This document shows, piece after piece, positions 35,274 to 47,213 of a stretch of 64,000 bases of DNA (positions within the stretch are counted from its first letter, which is position 1; each line of letters starts with the position of its first letter). The position numbers were made by a program, and so were the translations under genes. The stretch is taken from assembly GCA_015501595.1 (NCBI GenBank), contig JADNRX010000213.1, forward strand, positions 30,098-94,097. Reading direction: 5' to 3'. This DNA comes from Hymenopellis radicata. Its lineage: Eukaryota > Basidiomycota > Agaricomycetes > Agaricales > Physalacriaceae. The notes beneath the pieces were generated by a model that did not search any database, was not told the origin of the DNA, and saw nothing but the letters and a program-made list of their open reading frames with translations.

Positions 35274-38200
35274 ATGGACCGTCAGTCCAGCGTCCATACG
35301 CGTCTCGAGACGGTGACCGACATCTCGAAGCTCTCGTCCATTGCGGACGACGTTATTCTCGCCTGCCTGAGGCAGCGGTTCCTTGCAGACAACATCTACA
35401 CCTCAGTCGGCACCTCTGGCCTCGTCGCCTTCAATCCACATAAATATGTGCCGTCCAATTCCGACGCTGCACTCCAGCAGTACGCCAGCAACTACCGAAA
35501 TACGGACAGGGACAAAGAAACTCTTCCCCCACACATCTTCCAGCTCGCCAACAATGCCTATTACCACATGCGAAGGACAACGCAGGACGAATGCATCGTG
35601 TTTACGTGCGTACTACCAGTAATTGACTCGAAACTGGACCTCACGCTCTACACAGTGGCGAAACCGCTAGCGGTAAATCCGAGAACCGTCGTCTAGCCAT
35701 CAAGAGCATCCTGGAGCTCAGTGTGAGCAGCCCGGGCAAAAAAGGTGCCAAGCTCGGCTCCCAGATCCCCGCATCCGAGTTCGTTCTCGAATCCTTTGGA
35801 AACTGCCGCACCCTTTTCAACGCTAATGCCTCCCGGTTCGGCAAATATACCGAGCTGCAGTTCAATGATCGCGGTCGTGTGTGCGGTATCAAAACAATTG
35901 ACTACTATCTCGAGCGCAACCGGGTCTGCACTCTGCCTTCTGGAGAGCGCAATTTCCACATCTTCTATTATCTCGTTGCTGGCGCGTCACCGGAAGAAAG
36001 AGCCCATCTTCATCTGGGTGATAAAACGGGGTATCGCTTCCTGGGAAACACCAGCATTTCTCGGAATGGACCGCAGGACAACGATCATGTCCGATTTGAC
36101 CAGCTCAAGGTCGCGCTGAAGACGATTGGCTTTTCGAAGCGACACGTAGCTCAGACGTGTCAGCTTGTCGCCGCCATCTTACATCTAGGGAATTTAGAGT
36201 TCGTGGTGGATCGACATAGAAACGAGGATGCTGCCGTCGTGAGGAATACGGACGTGTTGGCGATCGTGGCTGATTTCCTGGGTGTGCACCCCACTGATTT
36301 GGAGGCGGCGTTGTCGTATCGCACCAGGTTGGTCAAGAAGGAGCTATGCACAGTCTTCCTTGACCCGGATGGCGCGTCAGATAATCGTGATGACTTGGCG
36401 AAGACACTCTATTCTTTGCTCTTCGCGTGGGTCAATGAGCACATCAATCAGCGCCTCTGCAAGGATGACTTCTCGACCTTCATTGGACTGCTTGATCTAC
36501 CTGGACCGCAGGACATGTCCAGCCGGCCCAACTCTCTAGACCAGTTCTGCATCAATTTTGCTAACGAGCGTCTCCAACACTGGCTTCAGCGATCCATATT
36601 CGAGAACAATGCTGAAGAGTACGCCGCCAATGGTGTATCTCAATTCGTTCCGAAGGTGCCCTACTTTGACAATACGGAATGTTTGAGAATGCTACAAAAC
36701 CGGCCTGGTGGGTTGATTCATATAATGGACGATCAGGCGCGCAGGATGGCGAAGAAGACGGACCAGTCGATGGTGGAGGCATTCCAGAAGAGGTGGGGAA
36801 ATCATTCCTCATTCAAGTCCGGCGCGATGGACCGTGCTGGATTCCCCACGTTCACTGTGAATCACTACCACGGCTCGGTTACCTATTCGGCGGAAGGGTT
36901 CCTTGAACGAAATATGGATGCGTTGAATCCCGATTTCGTGTCGTTGCTGAGAGGTGCGGCGGACAATCTGGAGGGTACCGGCTCGGAGAATCCCTTCGTC
37001 AAGGGACTATTTTCGGCGAAGGCCATTGCAACGCAGGCACACCCGCGGCATGAGGAGACGATTGTAGCTGCTCAGCAGGCGGTGAAGCCGATGCGTGCGC
37101 CCTCAACAAGGCGGAAAAGCACTACCGTCCGAAGAGGATATCGGGATAGTCGGGTTGAGATTGACGAGACAGTTCAGGAGGAAGAGGAAGGACATCCCGC
37201 CCGCGCGGCGTGTGTTGCTGGTGAATTCAAATTAGCGCTGGACACACTGTTTGAGACGCTTGACGAGACGCAGGCGTGGTACGTCTTCTGCGTGAATCCG
37301 AATGATTCGCAGCTCCCGAACCAGCTCGAGGGGAGAAGTGTTCGGGGGCAGCTCAGGAGTATGGGCATTCCAGAGATTGCGAAGCAGGTGGTGAACGTAT
37401 TCGAAGTAGGGATGTCGCCTGCTGAGTTTTGCGAGAGGTACAAGGTGTGCCTCGATAGTGCTGGGGTGGAGGACATGGATCCTGTGGATAGGGTGGAGAG
37501 CGCAGCGATGGTGTTCGGGTTGGGAGAGGCCGATGCTGTGCTGGGGACGGACAAGGTTGATATTGGAAGTTCTCGGAATAACTTCTTAACTGATTCTGTT
37601 ATAGGTGTACCTCTCCCAATGGGCGTTCCATCTCTTTGAAGATTTCCTTCGAGCCCAGGATGTCGATGAGCAGAAGCGGAATCGTCTTCGGGATGCTGAA
37701 GCAATGGCGGGACTCAACGAAGGCTCAGATCCGTATGGTCCTTACCCATCGACGCCACAAGAAGATCAAGACCAGGTATGGGATCACCGAGAAGCCTCAT
37801 CGGCCGCGCTTCCTCTGGTTGCCAACGCCTCGCCCGGTCCATTCAGGCGCGCCGACATGTACACAGACGACTTGGAAAACCGTTCTCTGCGGAGCGATGA
37901 TCTCAGCCAAAGAGACGATATCACATCGGAGTTTGGCTCGGAATCGTACGCGCCTTCTAGGAACATGTTCCAGGTCAACGATAAAAAGCCTATGGGTGAG
38001 AAAGAAATTTGCCTGGCGAGATACAAGAAGGCGAAGTTGCCGAGATCATCAGGGAATCATCTGCAAGGAGGCGTTGGGTGGCGCTTTGTTGGATGCTCAC
38101 CTGGTGGGTTCCGACGTTCCTCCTCACTTACATCGGACGGATGAAACGCTTGGATGTCCGACAGGCATGGAGAGAGAAGCTCGCGTTGAACATGCTCATC

Positions 38201-41200
38201 TGGTTCGTTTGCGGGTGCACGATCTTTGTGATCATCTTCCTTGGAAACTTGATTTGCCCGACGCAGCACGTCTATAATACGGGCGAGCTTGCTGAGTTCA
38301 ACTCGAAGTCGTCACTTGTCTATACTTCCATTCGCGGAGAGGTCTTCGATCTTGGTGTTGTTAACGCCCAACATTTACGCGCAGTCAGTGTTGTGCCGAG
38401 TAAGATGATCCTGACGTACGGTGGAACCACGTCGGATAATATATTCCCAGTTCAGGTAGGTGACTTCAAGCGTCTACTGTTTCGTATGCTGAAGTTTCAC
38501 AAGGTTAGCGCTTTATGTGATGGGATTGACGGTCATGTCAGCCCCTTCGTAACTCTCGATTCGGCTAATAACACGGATCCAAATGCCGCCTATCATGACT
38601 TCCGGGTGTTCACCAACGACTCCCGGCCTGATTGGTACTGGGAACAGATGGTGACGATGCGTTACACAGCCCGTGTTGGTTTCTTAGGTTACACCCCCAA
38701 GGACATCAAGAACAAAGCCGCCGTTGGGAAATCCATTGGCATCTACAATGGGCTGGTCTACGATGTGTCGACATACATCAATTTTCCTCCCGCTGTCCGT
38801 AGCCCTGACGGCTCGCGTGCGCCAGATGATACGGACACCGAGTTCATGCACAAAAGTGTCCTCGACGTGTTCAAATTCGCTGGTGGTACCGATATCACGA
38901 AAGAGTTGGATGGCCTAAACATCGACAAAGATATCCTCCAGCGCCAGAAAGTGTGTTTGCGGAATCTCTTCCTCATTGGGAAGGTGGATAATCGTCAGTC
39001 GGCGGCCTGTCAATTCTCGAAATACCTCCTGCTCATCATTGCCATCCTGATGGTCTCCATTATTGGGTTCAAATTCCTTGCTGCACTTAACTTCAGTGCC
39101 ATGCGCGCGCCAGAAGATCATGACAAGTTCGTCATCTGTCAGGTTCCTTGTTATACGGAAGGAGAGTCGTCTTTGCGCACTACGATTGACTCTTTGGCCA
39201 GAATGAACTACGACGACAAACGCAAACTGCTTGTGGTCATCTGCGATGGTATGATTGTTGGTTCCGGTAACGATCGTCCGACGCCTCGTATTGTCCTGGA
39301 TATCTTGGGCTCCGATCCAAACCTGGATCCTGAGCCATTGAGCTTCGTTTCATTAGGAGAAGGTGCGAAACAGCATAACATGGGCAAGATCTACTCTGGC
39401 CTGTACGAAGTCGCAGGACATGTCGTTCCTTATCTGGTTGTCGTGAAAGTGGGCAAGCCGACTGAGCGCTCGCGACCAGGTAATCGTGGAAAGCGAGACT
39501 CTCAGATGGTCGTTATGCATTTCCTGAACAAGGTGTGTGTGCTTTCGGCGGCTCTGGATTAATGTGATTCCTGACGCGTCGTGTAGGTTCACTTCAATTC
39601 GCCCATGAACCCTATGGAACTCGAAATGTACCACCAGATCAAGAATGTCATTGGTGTCAACCCAACATTCTATGAATACCTGTTCACGATCGATGCCGAT
39701 ACGACTGTAGACGCGTATTCAGTCAATAGGCTCATATCCTCGTGTGTTATCCCCACTCTACCTTACGGTTCGTATCTGACCTTTTCTCAGCATGATTCGC
39801 GACAAGAAACTACTTGGTGTCTGTGGTGAAACGTCGCTGGCGAACGCGAAACAATCCATCATCACCATGATGCAGGTCTACGAGTACTTCATCTCTCATC
39901 ACATGGCGAAAGCGTTCGAGAGTCTCTTCGGCTCCGTTACCTGTCTTCCTGGTTGCTTCACGCTCTTTAGGCTGCGAACATCCGACACCCAGAAGCCTCT
40001 GTTGATCTCTCACCAGATGATCAAAGATTATTCGGAGAATCGGGTCGATACTCTCCACATGAAGAATCTTCTCCACCTCGGTGAAGATCGATACTTGACG
40101 ACGCTTCTGCTCAAGCATTTCCCGAACTTCAAGACACAGTTTGTTCGAGACGCAAGGGCGTATACTGTAGCACCTGATGACTGGAAAGTTTTGCTCTCTC
40201 AGCGTCGGCGTTGGATTAACTCGACAGTGCACAATCTTGGGGAACTCGTGTTCTTGGACCAGTTGTGTGGTTTCTGCTGTTTCTCGATGCGCTTCATTGT
40301 TATGATCGATCTCGTCTCCACTATAACTCAGCCTATCATGTTGGTCTACGTGAGTGTTCTGTTCATTATGACTCGCTTTACCCGTCTGACTTTTATGCAG
40401 ATCGTCTACCTTATTTATCTGGTGGTCACGTCGCACCAGGGCTACCCAACTACTTCTATCATCATGCTTGCAGCTATCTATGGTCTTCAAGCGCTGATAT
40501 TCATATTCCGCCAGAAGTGGGATATGATTGGATGGATGCTGTTCTATGTTATCTCGTTCCCGATCTTCACATTTTTGCTCCCTATCTATTCATTCTGGAA
40601 AATGGACGATTTCTCTTGGGGAGCTACGCGTATGGTACTGGGCGAGTCTGGGAAGAAGATGATTGTTCACGTACGCATCTATTATTTATGACTGCTACGC
40701 GGACCACTGATGTGGCTACAGGATGAGGGCAAGTTTGACCCACGGGCGATACCACTTAAGTCGTGGAATGACTATGTACGTCCCTACTTATGGTGCATTC
40801 GTCCTTGTCCTAATGAACTACAGGAAAACGAACTATGGGACAAGGAGTCGAATCACAGTATCGGTTCTTGGGTTCCGCCCTCGAAGATGAAGGATAACAA
40901 CCCGTACGCGGAATCCTACACTGCGTCTCTGTACGGACGAGAGACCTACTATGAGCCCGGTGCTCGGTCCTATTCTCCGGCGCCATCCAAGCAGAACATG
41001 CCCTTCCCGCCGTCTGGATTCAATTCTGGACGGAACACACCTCAGTATACGCAGTCTCCGATGGGGTACCAGGCGCCGTATACAGATTTCCCGGCTTGCC
41101 CACGGACACGGAAATCGAACAAGAACTGAGGGCTGTCCTGCGCACGGCGGATCTCAACAGTGTTACGAAAAAGGATTTAAGGCGGCATTTAGAGGAGAGG

Positions 41201-41275
41201 TTTGGTGTGGACTTGACGGAGAAGAAGGCGAGGATCAACGCTATGGTGGACAGGCTCCTTGAAGAATCCTTTTAA
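35274..41275 (+). CDS. Chitin synthase with N-terminal myosin motor-like domain (class V/VII group)
   Basis: Membrane glycosyltransferase 2 that polymerises GlcNAc into chitin at growth sites. Start ATG 35274. The motor-like domain has P-loop GETASGKS (near residue 113, after the first intron) and switch [16 protein letters not shown], but switch II reads LLDLPGPQ rather than DIxGFE. After the motor come transmembrane segments near 38.1-38.25 kb ([20 protein letters not shown] and the following helix), a cytochrome-b5-like stretch, and another TM segment near 39.05 kb. The catalytic domain holds [25 protein letters not shown] and QRRRW near 40.2 kb. A TM cluster and a tail ending in a DEK_C-like helix domain ([14 protein letters not shown]) close the protein. 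The stop is TAA at 41273-41275. Total length is about 1,850 aa, as expected. Introns are few, for example near 35608-35661 and 37555-37604. Confidence 0.94.
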
Positions 41276-41799
41276 TGATGGACTCTGCTAATATTTGTGT
41301 ATTTGTTACTTACTGTTACGGACGATGGACGATGGACTATGGACTGATAGGAAACGTAACTTGGTTTCAGTTGTTGTACATTTGGTAGCTAGCGACGACG
41401 TCGACATCTCTCTATAGTGATACGACGTCTGTGCTCATGAGAAAATGCTAGGCGATGCGAGGTTCTGCCGCCCTCATCAGTCTTCGAATTCCATTTAATA
41501 TGTCATGACTGCTTCGTTGCGTCTATCTTGAGCGTATTGTGTCGGTGGCTTGGTGCGCTATACAAAACGCCAAGGAGCCCATTCAAAGAGCATATTGTCC
41601 AACGTGCAGATGATCAAAGCGGGATGACGACGACATACCGTTAGCGGTGAAGGCCAAATGACACATAGGACATGTCAGAAATGCTTGGCATCCAGCCGGC
41701 ATCTTCTCACCTAGGCGGAACCTATGAGCTGGTTGTGTTATATAAGAAACACGACGTAGTTTCACTGCGGATTTGTTCTTCCCACCCATCCCATCTCTT
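41276..41799. other. Intergenic region downstream of the chitin synthase
   Basis: About 520 bp. It begins with short imperfect repeats (GGACGATGGACGATGGACTATGG near 41320-41342) in the chitin synthase 3' region and ends with a TATA box at 41739-41746. No gene supported on the plus strand; a minus-strand frame across 41583-41921 has two CxxC cysteines but no other support. Confidence 0.5.
41739..41746 (+). promoter_or_regulatory. TATA box upstream of the unresolved gene at 41800
   Basis: TATATAAG about 54-61 bp before the ATG at 41800 on the plus strand. Confidence 0.5.
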
Positions 41800-42715
41800 A
41801 TGCCATCTCTTCCGGCCAATGATGGCGAGTCCCACTCGTACACGGATGTCGAGAAACACCCAATGTCATATCCCCCGTCCAGAACAGTTTCACGGCTCCT
41901 CTTGACGCTAATCATTGCCATCGTCCTCCTCCTGGTCTAGCAAAGACGACTTTGGTCCACGCATCGTCACCGTCACCTTCTCTCCCCTTGATCCCGGTAC
42001 GCGACGCGTTCATCAGACGAGACGGGTACGACGGAGTTGAGGCAAGCCCGTCGGAGGGAATACCACCATCACATATCATCCGCGTGAGCAATCGCGATCC
42101 CGGGCGCGTCTTTCCGCCTGGCCAGCTCGCATTTCTCTCTCCCACAGTACGTCTTGGCTTCATCACTTTCCCGCTTAACTCTGACCGTTCTTTTACATCA
42201 GGACAACATCATCACAACATTTAACCCGCCGCCCCACGCGACGTCGTGTGTCCTCGGTAGCACCCAGCCCCTCCCGTTCTCAGTACGACCCTCCCTCTTA
42301 CGATCATCGCCATCAATGAACATGATGTCGTGGTACACCCGTCCGTTGGTATACGCCCAACTAGCAACACTCACGATGGTTGGCGACACTACCACTCCGT
42401 TCCCATGCCGGGAAGGTAATGATGTCGTCGTGGAACTGGAGATCAAGCCGGAACAACTATCCAGACTGCATGCGATGCGTATGAGTACGACGGTGACGAA
42501 GACGATGACGAGGAAGAAGACGAGGAATATGATGACGAATACGAGAAAAGGCAATGTACACCGACGGCGGAATACTTGGAAGCGGAGTCTATTGGTGAGT
42601 AATTTAATGATTGACGGGTGGATGGTCGTAACAATCTTGTTCTCTAGGCATTCATCTTTTCCCGGTTTGACACTTGCTGCATTCAACGTCGTGGAGATTC
42701 TCATAGTCTTTTGAT
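41800..42715 (+). CDS. Unresolved spliced gene: N-terminal membrane anchor and acidic C-terminal region
   Basis: No family recognised and no complete model. From ATG 41800 a short frame reads MPSLPANDGESHSYTDVEK and ends in a strongly hydrophobic run, RLLLTLIIAIVLLLV, before TAG at 41938-41940. A second open block in another frame (about 41940-42145) reads IPVRDAFIRRDGYDGVEASP and ends at a textbook intron (42146-42201, GTACGT, TTAACTC, CATCAG) joining SPT to DNIITTFNPPP. A third block near 42485-42594 is very acidic (EYDGDEDDDEEEDEE) and ends at a GTGAGT donor. A TATA box lies upstream. I could not join blocks one and two in frame, so the gene may be decayed, or block one may be a separate 46-residue membrane protein. 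Confidence 0.35.
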
Positions 42716-42820
42716 ACATTCGAGCTAATACAATGTGTCTTTGTACAATAGATAACAGTGTGGCCAAATCTAAGGCGCTAAGACGATAGTTATGCATACT
42801 CATTCGCCAGATCCAACCAA

Positions 42821-45136
42821 TCAGGCTTCCCCAATATTTTTCAGCCGCCTCAGTGCACGTTTCCTAGCCTCAGCATGGTCGACGATTGGTCGCGGATAGC
42901 CCAAAGCATCAGCACTCTCGATACTCGGGTGATGGATTTCTGAACAAAGATAAGCAAAGACAATTCATAACACAGCACCGTACTTGCCTTTGCCCGTAAG
43001 TGACCTTAACTCCGGCACAAAGTGGCGTATAAAATCACCCGCGTCATCCGCCTAGGGAAAAACGTATCAATTCACAGTCGTGATGATGGATCAAAGGCAT
43101 ACCTTTACACTCTGCGTCCAAGGATTGAAAATGCGGAAATACGGGCATGGGTCGACGCCGGTGCTAGCGCACCTGTTGGACGGCCATCAATAAACATCTT
43201 CACGTAGAGCTGAAACGAGCGCACCACTGCCAACCTCCGTTGTTGGACGCAAGATCGCCATCGATAAGCATCTTCATGTAGTGCTGTAACGATAACATTC
43301 AGCACGCAAGACCCACTCTTGCCAGAAACGCTCATACCCGTTCCCCAAACCTCCAGTCAATCATCAAGTGCTTTGTCAAAAACATCGCAGTGATCATCCT
43401 GACGCGATTATGCAACCACCCCATCTGCTTCAGACACCGCATCCCTGCATCCACGATGGGATAACCCGTCATGCCGTCCTTCCATGCCTGTAGTTCCTTT
43501 GAGTCCCTCATTTGTCCGTCTTCTCCGACCACTTCAGCGTCCTCCCACACAACCTCACTGTACTTCTCCAGCCAAGGGCGACCCATACTAACACGTGGCC
43601 AAGACGCAATGACATTTGTGTAAAAATCACGCCACGCCAGTTCTTGATTCCACCGACCAAGTCCAGTCTCCCGCGTAGCATCAACTGCCTTAGCGTTCGT
43701 GGCTCTCATCGTGGCTCGAATACATTCTCGTATCGAAATGACGCCGGCAGACAGGTATGGACTAAGGTGAAACATAAGCCAATACGCAGATGCAAGAAAG
43801 GTAGTGGTCACCTCAGGCGGCTGGTACTGTTGGAGCCGACCCTGTCGCGAAAATAGCTATACGTCTTCATGCGACTCATGTGCAAAGAGTCCATTACATG
43901 GGGAGCGATGGGATTATAAGCGCCTAGTTGCTCTGGCGTGCCTCTAGTTTTGATGAACCGTCTCAAAATCTGGCCAGATTCATGATTACTCCGGGATTTG
44001 GCGGATAAAAAAATGAATGTACCTCTGCTGCTGCTGGTTCTCCAGCAGGCCAAACTACTTCCATTAATTCCTTGTCTGCACCCTGAAGTTCGAAGCCTTC
44101 GATAAAAGTCGGGATTGTGCATGCGAAAAGAGGACCGAATCGAGCAGACTGTCGAACACTGTTATTGTTTCTGTGTGGTTTTCCATTGTTCCCCAGATAT
44201 TTTTGGAGATTCCCGTTTAGAAGAGGTTTCCACTTTCGATGATAGGCACCATAAACCTAGGGAAAAATATTACTCACACATATATCAAGGGAGGAAAAAT
44301 ACTGACCGCAAAGGCTGTGTTGTTATTCGTGAACAAAACGCCAGGTTCGATGATACATTTGTCGTGCGAAACGGAAAACTTGATGCCTTTCTCCTTGGCA
44401 AGAGCACAGACTTTGATGTCGCGGCGTAACTCGTCGACTTCGTATTCGATATTGGCGAAGATATTGGTACATCCAAGGGACGTGAGAAGGTCGATTACCT
44501 GCAACGGTAGCTTTCGTCGAACATTGACGGTTACAGTGTGTAACGGAATGTCGAGTTCGCCAAGCGAGCGCTAGACATGTACTGAGAAAACGCAAGAAAA
44601 GTGCTAAACGCGTACTAACATGTAACACTCTGAGATTGCGCAGTGTAAAATCAATGCGGCGCGCAGATCGATCGTGCGCAAGATAATCTTGGGGACTGAA
44701 GATGAAAATGACGATGAGAGGAATGTCGTCTTTACGCGCTTGAGCAGATGCGAGAGAAAGAGCTCTGTTGTCGGAGACTGATACAACTATAAGCACGAGG
44801 GCTCTACAAGGCAAACGTGAATTATAGATGTGTACCTCGAAGATCGGCCATGCGCATCCAATAAACGACACATTCGCCCTTCACGGGCTCGTGGACACCG
44901 TCTTCGACAGCTTTAAGCAAAATGGGCAAGGGCGGGTTCTCATTTGCGGCCTCGCCAGCCTCGGCGGTCGCGATTTTGTTCGGGTTGAACGTGGGCGAAG
45001 GCGTCTGGGAAGAGGTTGCAGTTCGAGGTCGTTTAACGGGGTGTGAAACGGTGTCAGAACGCTGTCGCTTGGTCATGGCGGGACGGATAATTCGAAAGGC
45101 GGCGGTGATGGTGGTGGTATGAGAAAGAAAACGCAT
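42821..45136 (-). CDS. PHR1: CPD photolyase (deoxyribodipyrimidine photolyase)
   Basis: FAD enzyme that splits cyclobutane pyrimidine dimers using blue light. From ATG 45136 the N-terminus reads [20 protein letters not shown], a possible mitochondrial presequence. A second ATG at 45075 starts [19 protein letters not shown], which looks like a nuclear signal. The alpha/beta domain follows ([32 protein letters not shown]). The FAD-binding helical domain holds [76 protein letters not shown] and [11 protein letters not shown]. The end is [18 protein letters not shown], with the stop at 42821-42823. Near 43173-43224 an unusual 52-nt intron is made of duplicated exon sequence; splicing it gives the expected [11 protein letters not shown]. 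The gene follows DOM34 by 62 bp on the same strand. Confidence 0.93.
43166..43283 (-). repeat. Tandem exon-segment duplication inside the photolyase gene
   Basis: On the minus strand, the segment 43283 to 43219 (codes [21 protein letters not shown]) is followed at once by a diverged, shortened copy, about 43212 to 43166 (CTCTACGTGAAGATG then TTTATTGATGGC and CGTCCAACAGGTGCGCT). Both copies end in GGTGCGCT. The second lacks about 18 bases that encode the conserved GGWQW. The splice GT of the first GGTGCGCT and the AG just before the second GTGCGCT bound a 52-nt intron, 43173-43224. Confidence 0.8.
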
Positions 45137-45198
45137 TCCGATCTGCCGCTTTGTTGAATTTATGTGAACGCGACTCGATCTCTGGTCCTCATCGAGCA

Positions 45199-46767
45199 TC
45201 AAGCAGGTGACGTCACTTCCGATTCGCTCAACTTTTGCGTCTCCTGCGCCTCATTTTCTTCGGCCTCAACAACTTCAATATCCAAGGGAAACGTCAGGAT
45301 GGCAGCAATACCGGTGAGCTGATTTAACTCTGCAACAAATGTCAGTGGCACGACATGGCAGTGGTAGTCTATGCCTTACGTTGACCAGATTCATGCATAC
45401 TGGAGAATATCACCACTTCTGCACCCTTTTGCTGGACAGCTTCTACAAGAGCTACGTATTTCTTTCTCGTGATAGGATCGCTTGACCTATAGCTGGATGA
45501 GCGACGCAGTTTCCCGAGAATATAGTAATGACGAACCGGAATAGATCGTCAGAGATAAGCAATGTACCGATAGCGCCACGATCTGAAGCCAGTAGAACAT
45601 GGTTTGAGCCGTACCACGCCCTCATTTCATCCGATCCGAGCATCTTGAAGAACCTAGGTTACTCAATCAGCACCCAAATGCTGGATACTTGGATAAGAAC
45701 ATACTTGTCGAGAACAATACCTTCCCGAGCGAATTTAGTCTCTTTGAGTTGTGAAACGATCTGAAAAAAGGTCAGAGGTATATGCGGCAAGTACGAAAGA
45801 CATACGGACTTCTGGACTTTTCAAGACTTCGACGAGACTGTGTACATGGGGACTGCTGATATGCACCTTGATAGTCTTCTCTCGCAGAGCTTTCTGGAGG
45901 ACCTTGTCTCCACGCTTCGTGGCCTCCTCCGCCATGTGAGAAAACACGGAATCCCGAACCCACCCAGGACTGGCAATCACGATTGCTTTGAGACCAACAT
46001 TCGCATACGGTATATGTCGAATAAATGCGTCGTATATAGACCCGTAGAACTTGACGAGGGCCTTCTCGTGTTGAGATGCACCAGAGGCAACGGCTTTGCG
46101 CGGGATGGAGACAGATATGCGGTGTGTGACAAGAGTCATATGCTCAGACAGCAAGCAGAACGCAGCAGTTCCTTCACCGCAGACAACAGCCCCGACTTCA
46201 GCGCCTCGACCGGGAACAATGGCCTCCTCGACTCGGGCCAGGGCAATGCTATCCCAACCATCGGCTTTCTCAATGCGGACATCCCGATTGGCTTCAATGT
46301 CTAGCGTATGATGTGCTCCCAGTTTGACATGCTGATTTTCTGCAGTCACTCGACCGGATATGTGGAGAGCGGCAGTGGACGTATTGGCTGAGCTGCTCGC
46401 GTCACTGGTAGTGGATGCATCGGAGGTGGCCGGGGCTGCAGACGAGGAAAAGTCAACGCGGCTGACTTGGAGAGTAAGATTGACGCGGACGCGCTGCGAT
46501 TCTGTGGATCCAGTCGCAGACGTCTTCTGTACGCGGCTAGCAGAATATCAGAGAGAGTACCAAGTCGGAGGCTGGCGACTCACCGAATGGCAGGGGCCCG
46601 TACTAGATCGTCCTTTTGGATGAGATTGTACAGATGCCACATGTCTTCATCATCCTCAGGTCGCAGCGTAACATGCCCCTAGAAGAAAATTTAGAAAACA
46701 CTAACAGATTAGGAAGGGTTTGCAGTACAGCGCCATGTTTGTCAATAAACTTGTTGACCAGCTTCAT
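45199..46767 (-). CDS. DOM34: DOM34 / Pelota, ribosome-rescue factor
   Basis: eRF1-like factor that with HBS1 splits stalled ribosomes in no-go and non-stop mRNA decay. Start 46767 gives [13 protein letters not shown], then a short intron (donor GTACTG, acceptor TCTAG), then [20 protein letters not shown], the hallmark N-terminal SH3-like fold. The central block near 46349-45740 contains [19 protein letters not shown] and [20 protein letters not shown]. The C-terminal domain has [15 protein letters not shown], then [20 protein letters not shown] and an acidic tail ending SPA at 45199. About 400 aa, normal length. A Ser/Thr/Ala-rich insert ([17 protein letters not shown]) precedes ALHISGRV and is probably a species-specific loop. 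As in Pelota generally, no GGQ motif is present. Confidence 0.93.
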
Positions 46768-47213
46768 GGTCGACTTGAAAGCCGTGACTTACCATTTTGG
46801 ATCGACTTGGCCTCGACCTCTAAACTTTGCCTGATGGACTGGCAAGTCGCTATCCACGTTTATTCTGCACGCGCGGGACACATTATTGGTCAGTCAAGAC
46901 ATGCTGGATCTTCTAGAACGCCTTTTCCGCGATTATTTCTCTGGTCCGTCGGAACAATCATCGAAAAGTTTAGAAGAGACGTATGAAGCAGTTTCTCGCA
47001 TGTTTTTACAGACGGTCACGTTGCCCAATGCATATGCGGAATCGAAAGCTACTTGCTTCATTTACCGGAATCTTACCTCCTCCCATTTTCGGCAGATGAT
47101 GTTGCTGTGCATGGGCAATGTGCATTTCGAAGGTCTCAATCGTAATGGGCACACTGTAATAGCCTAGGATATGGACTTGTAAAGACATGTGCCTACAATG
47201 AATATGATCACTG
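46768..47213. other. Region between DOM34 and the AGC kinase
   Basis: About 450 bp that should contain the DOM34 promoter and kinase terminator (both minus). A plus-strand frame at 46886-47167 (94 codons, start MVSQDMLDLLERLFRDYFSG) has protein-like composition but no family match that I can name, so it is not called as a gene. Confidence 0.45.

Noticed and set aside
42198..42803. 201-codon minus-strand frame with a hydrophobic stretch resembling membrane helices
   Set aside because: The hydrophobic run is the antisense image of an Asp/Glu codon repeat on the plus strand, a common artefact.
46886..47167. 94-codon plus-strand frame upstream of DOM34
   Set aside because: Protein-like composition but no family match, no TATA box and overlap with the DOM34 promoter; left uncalled.
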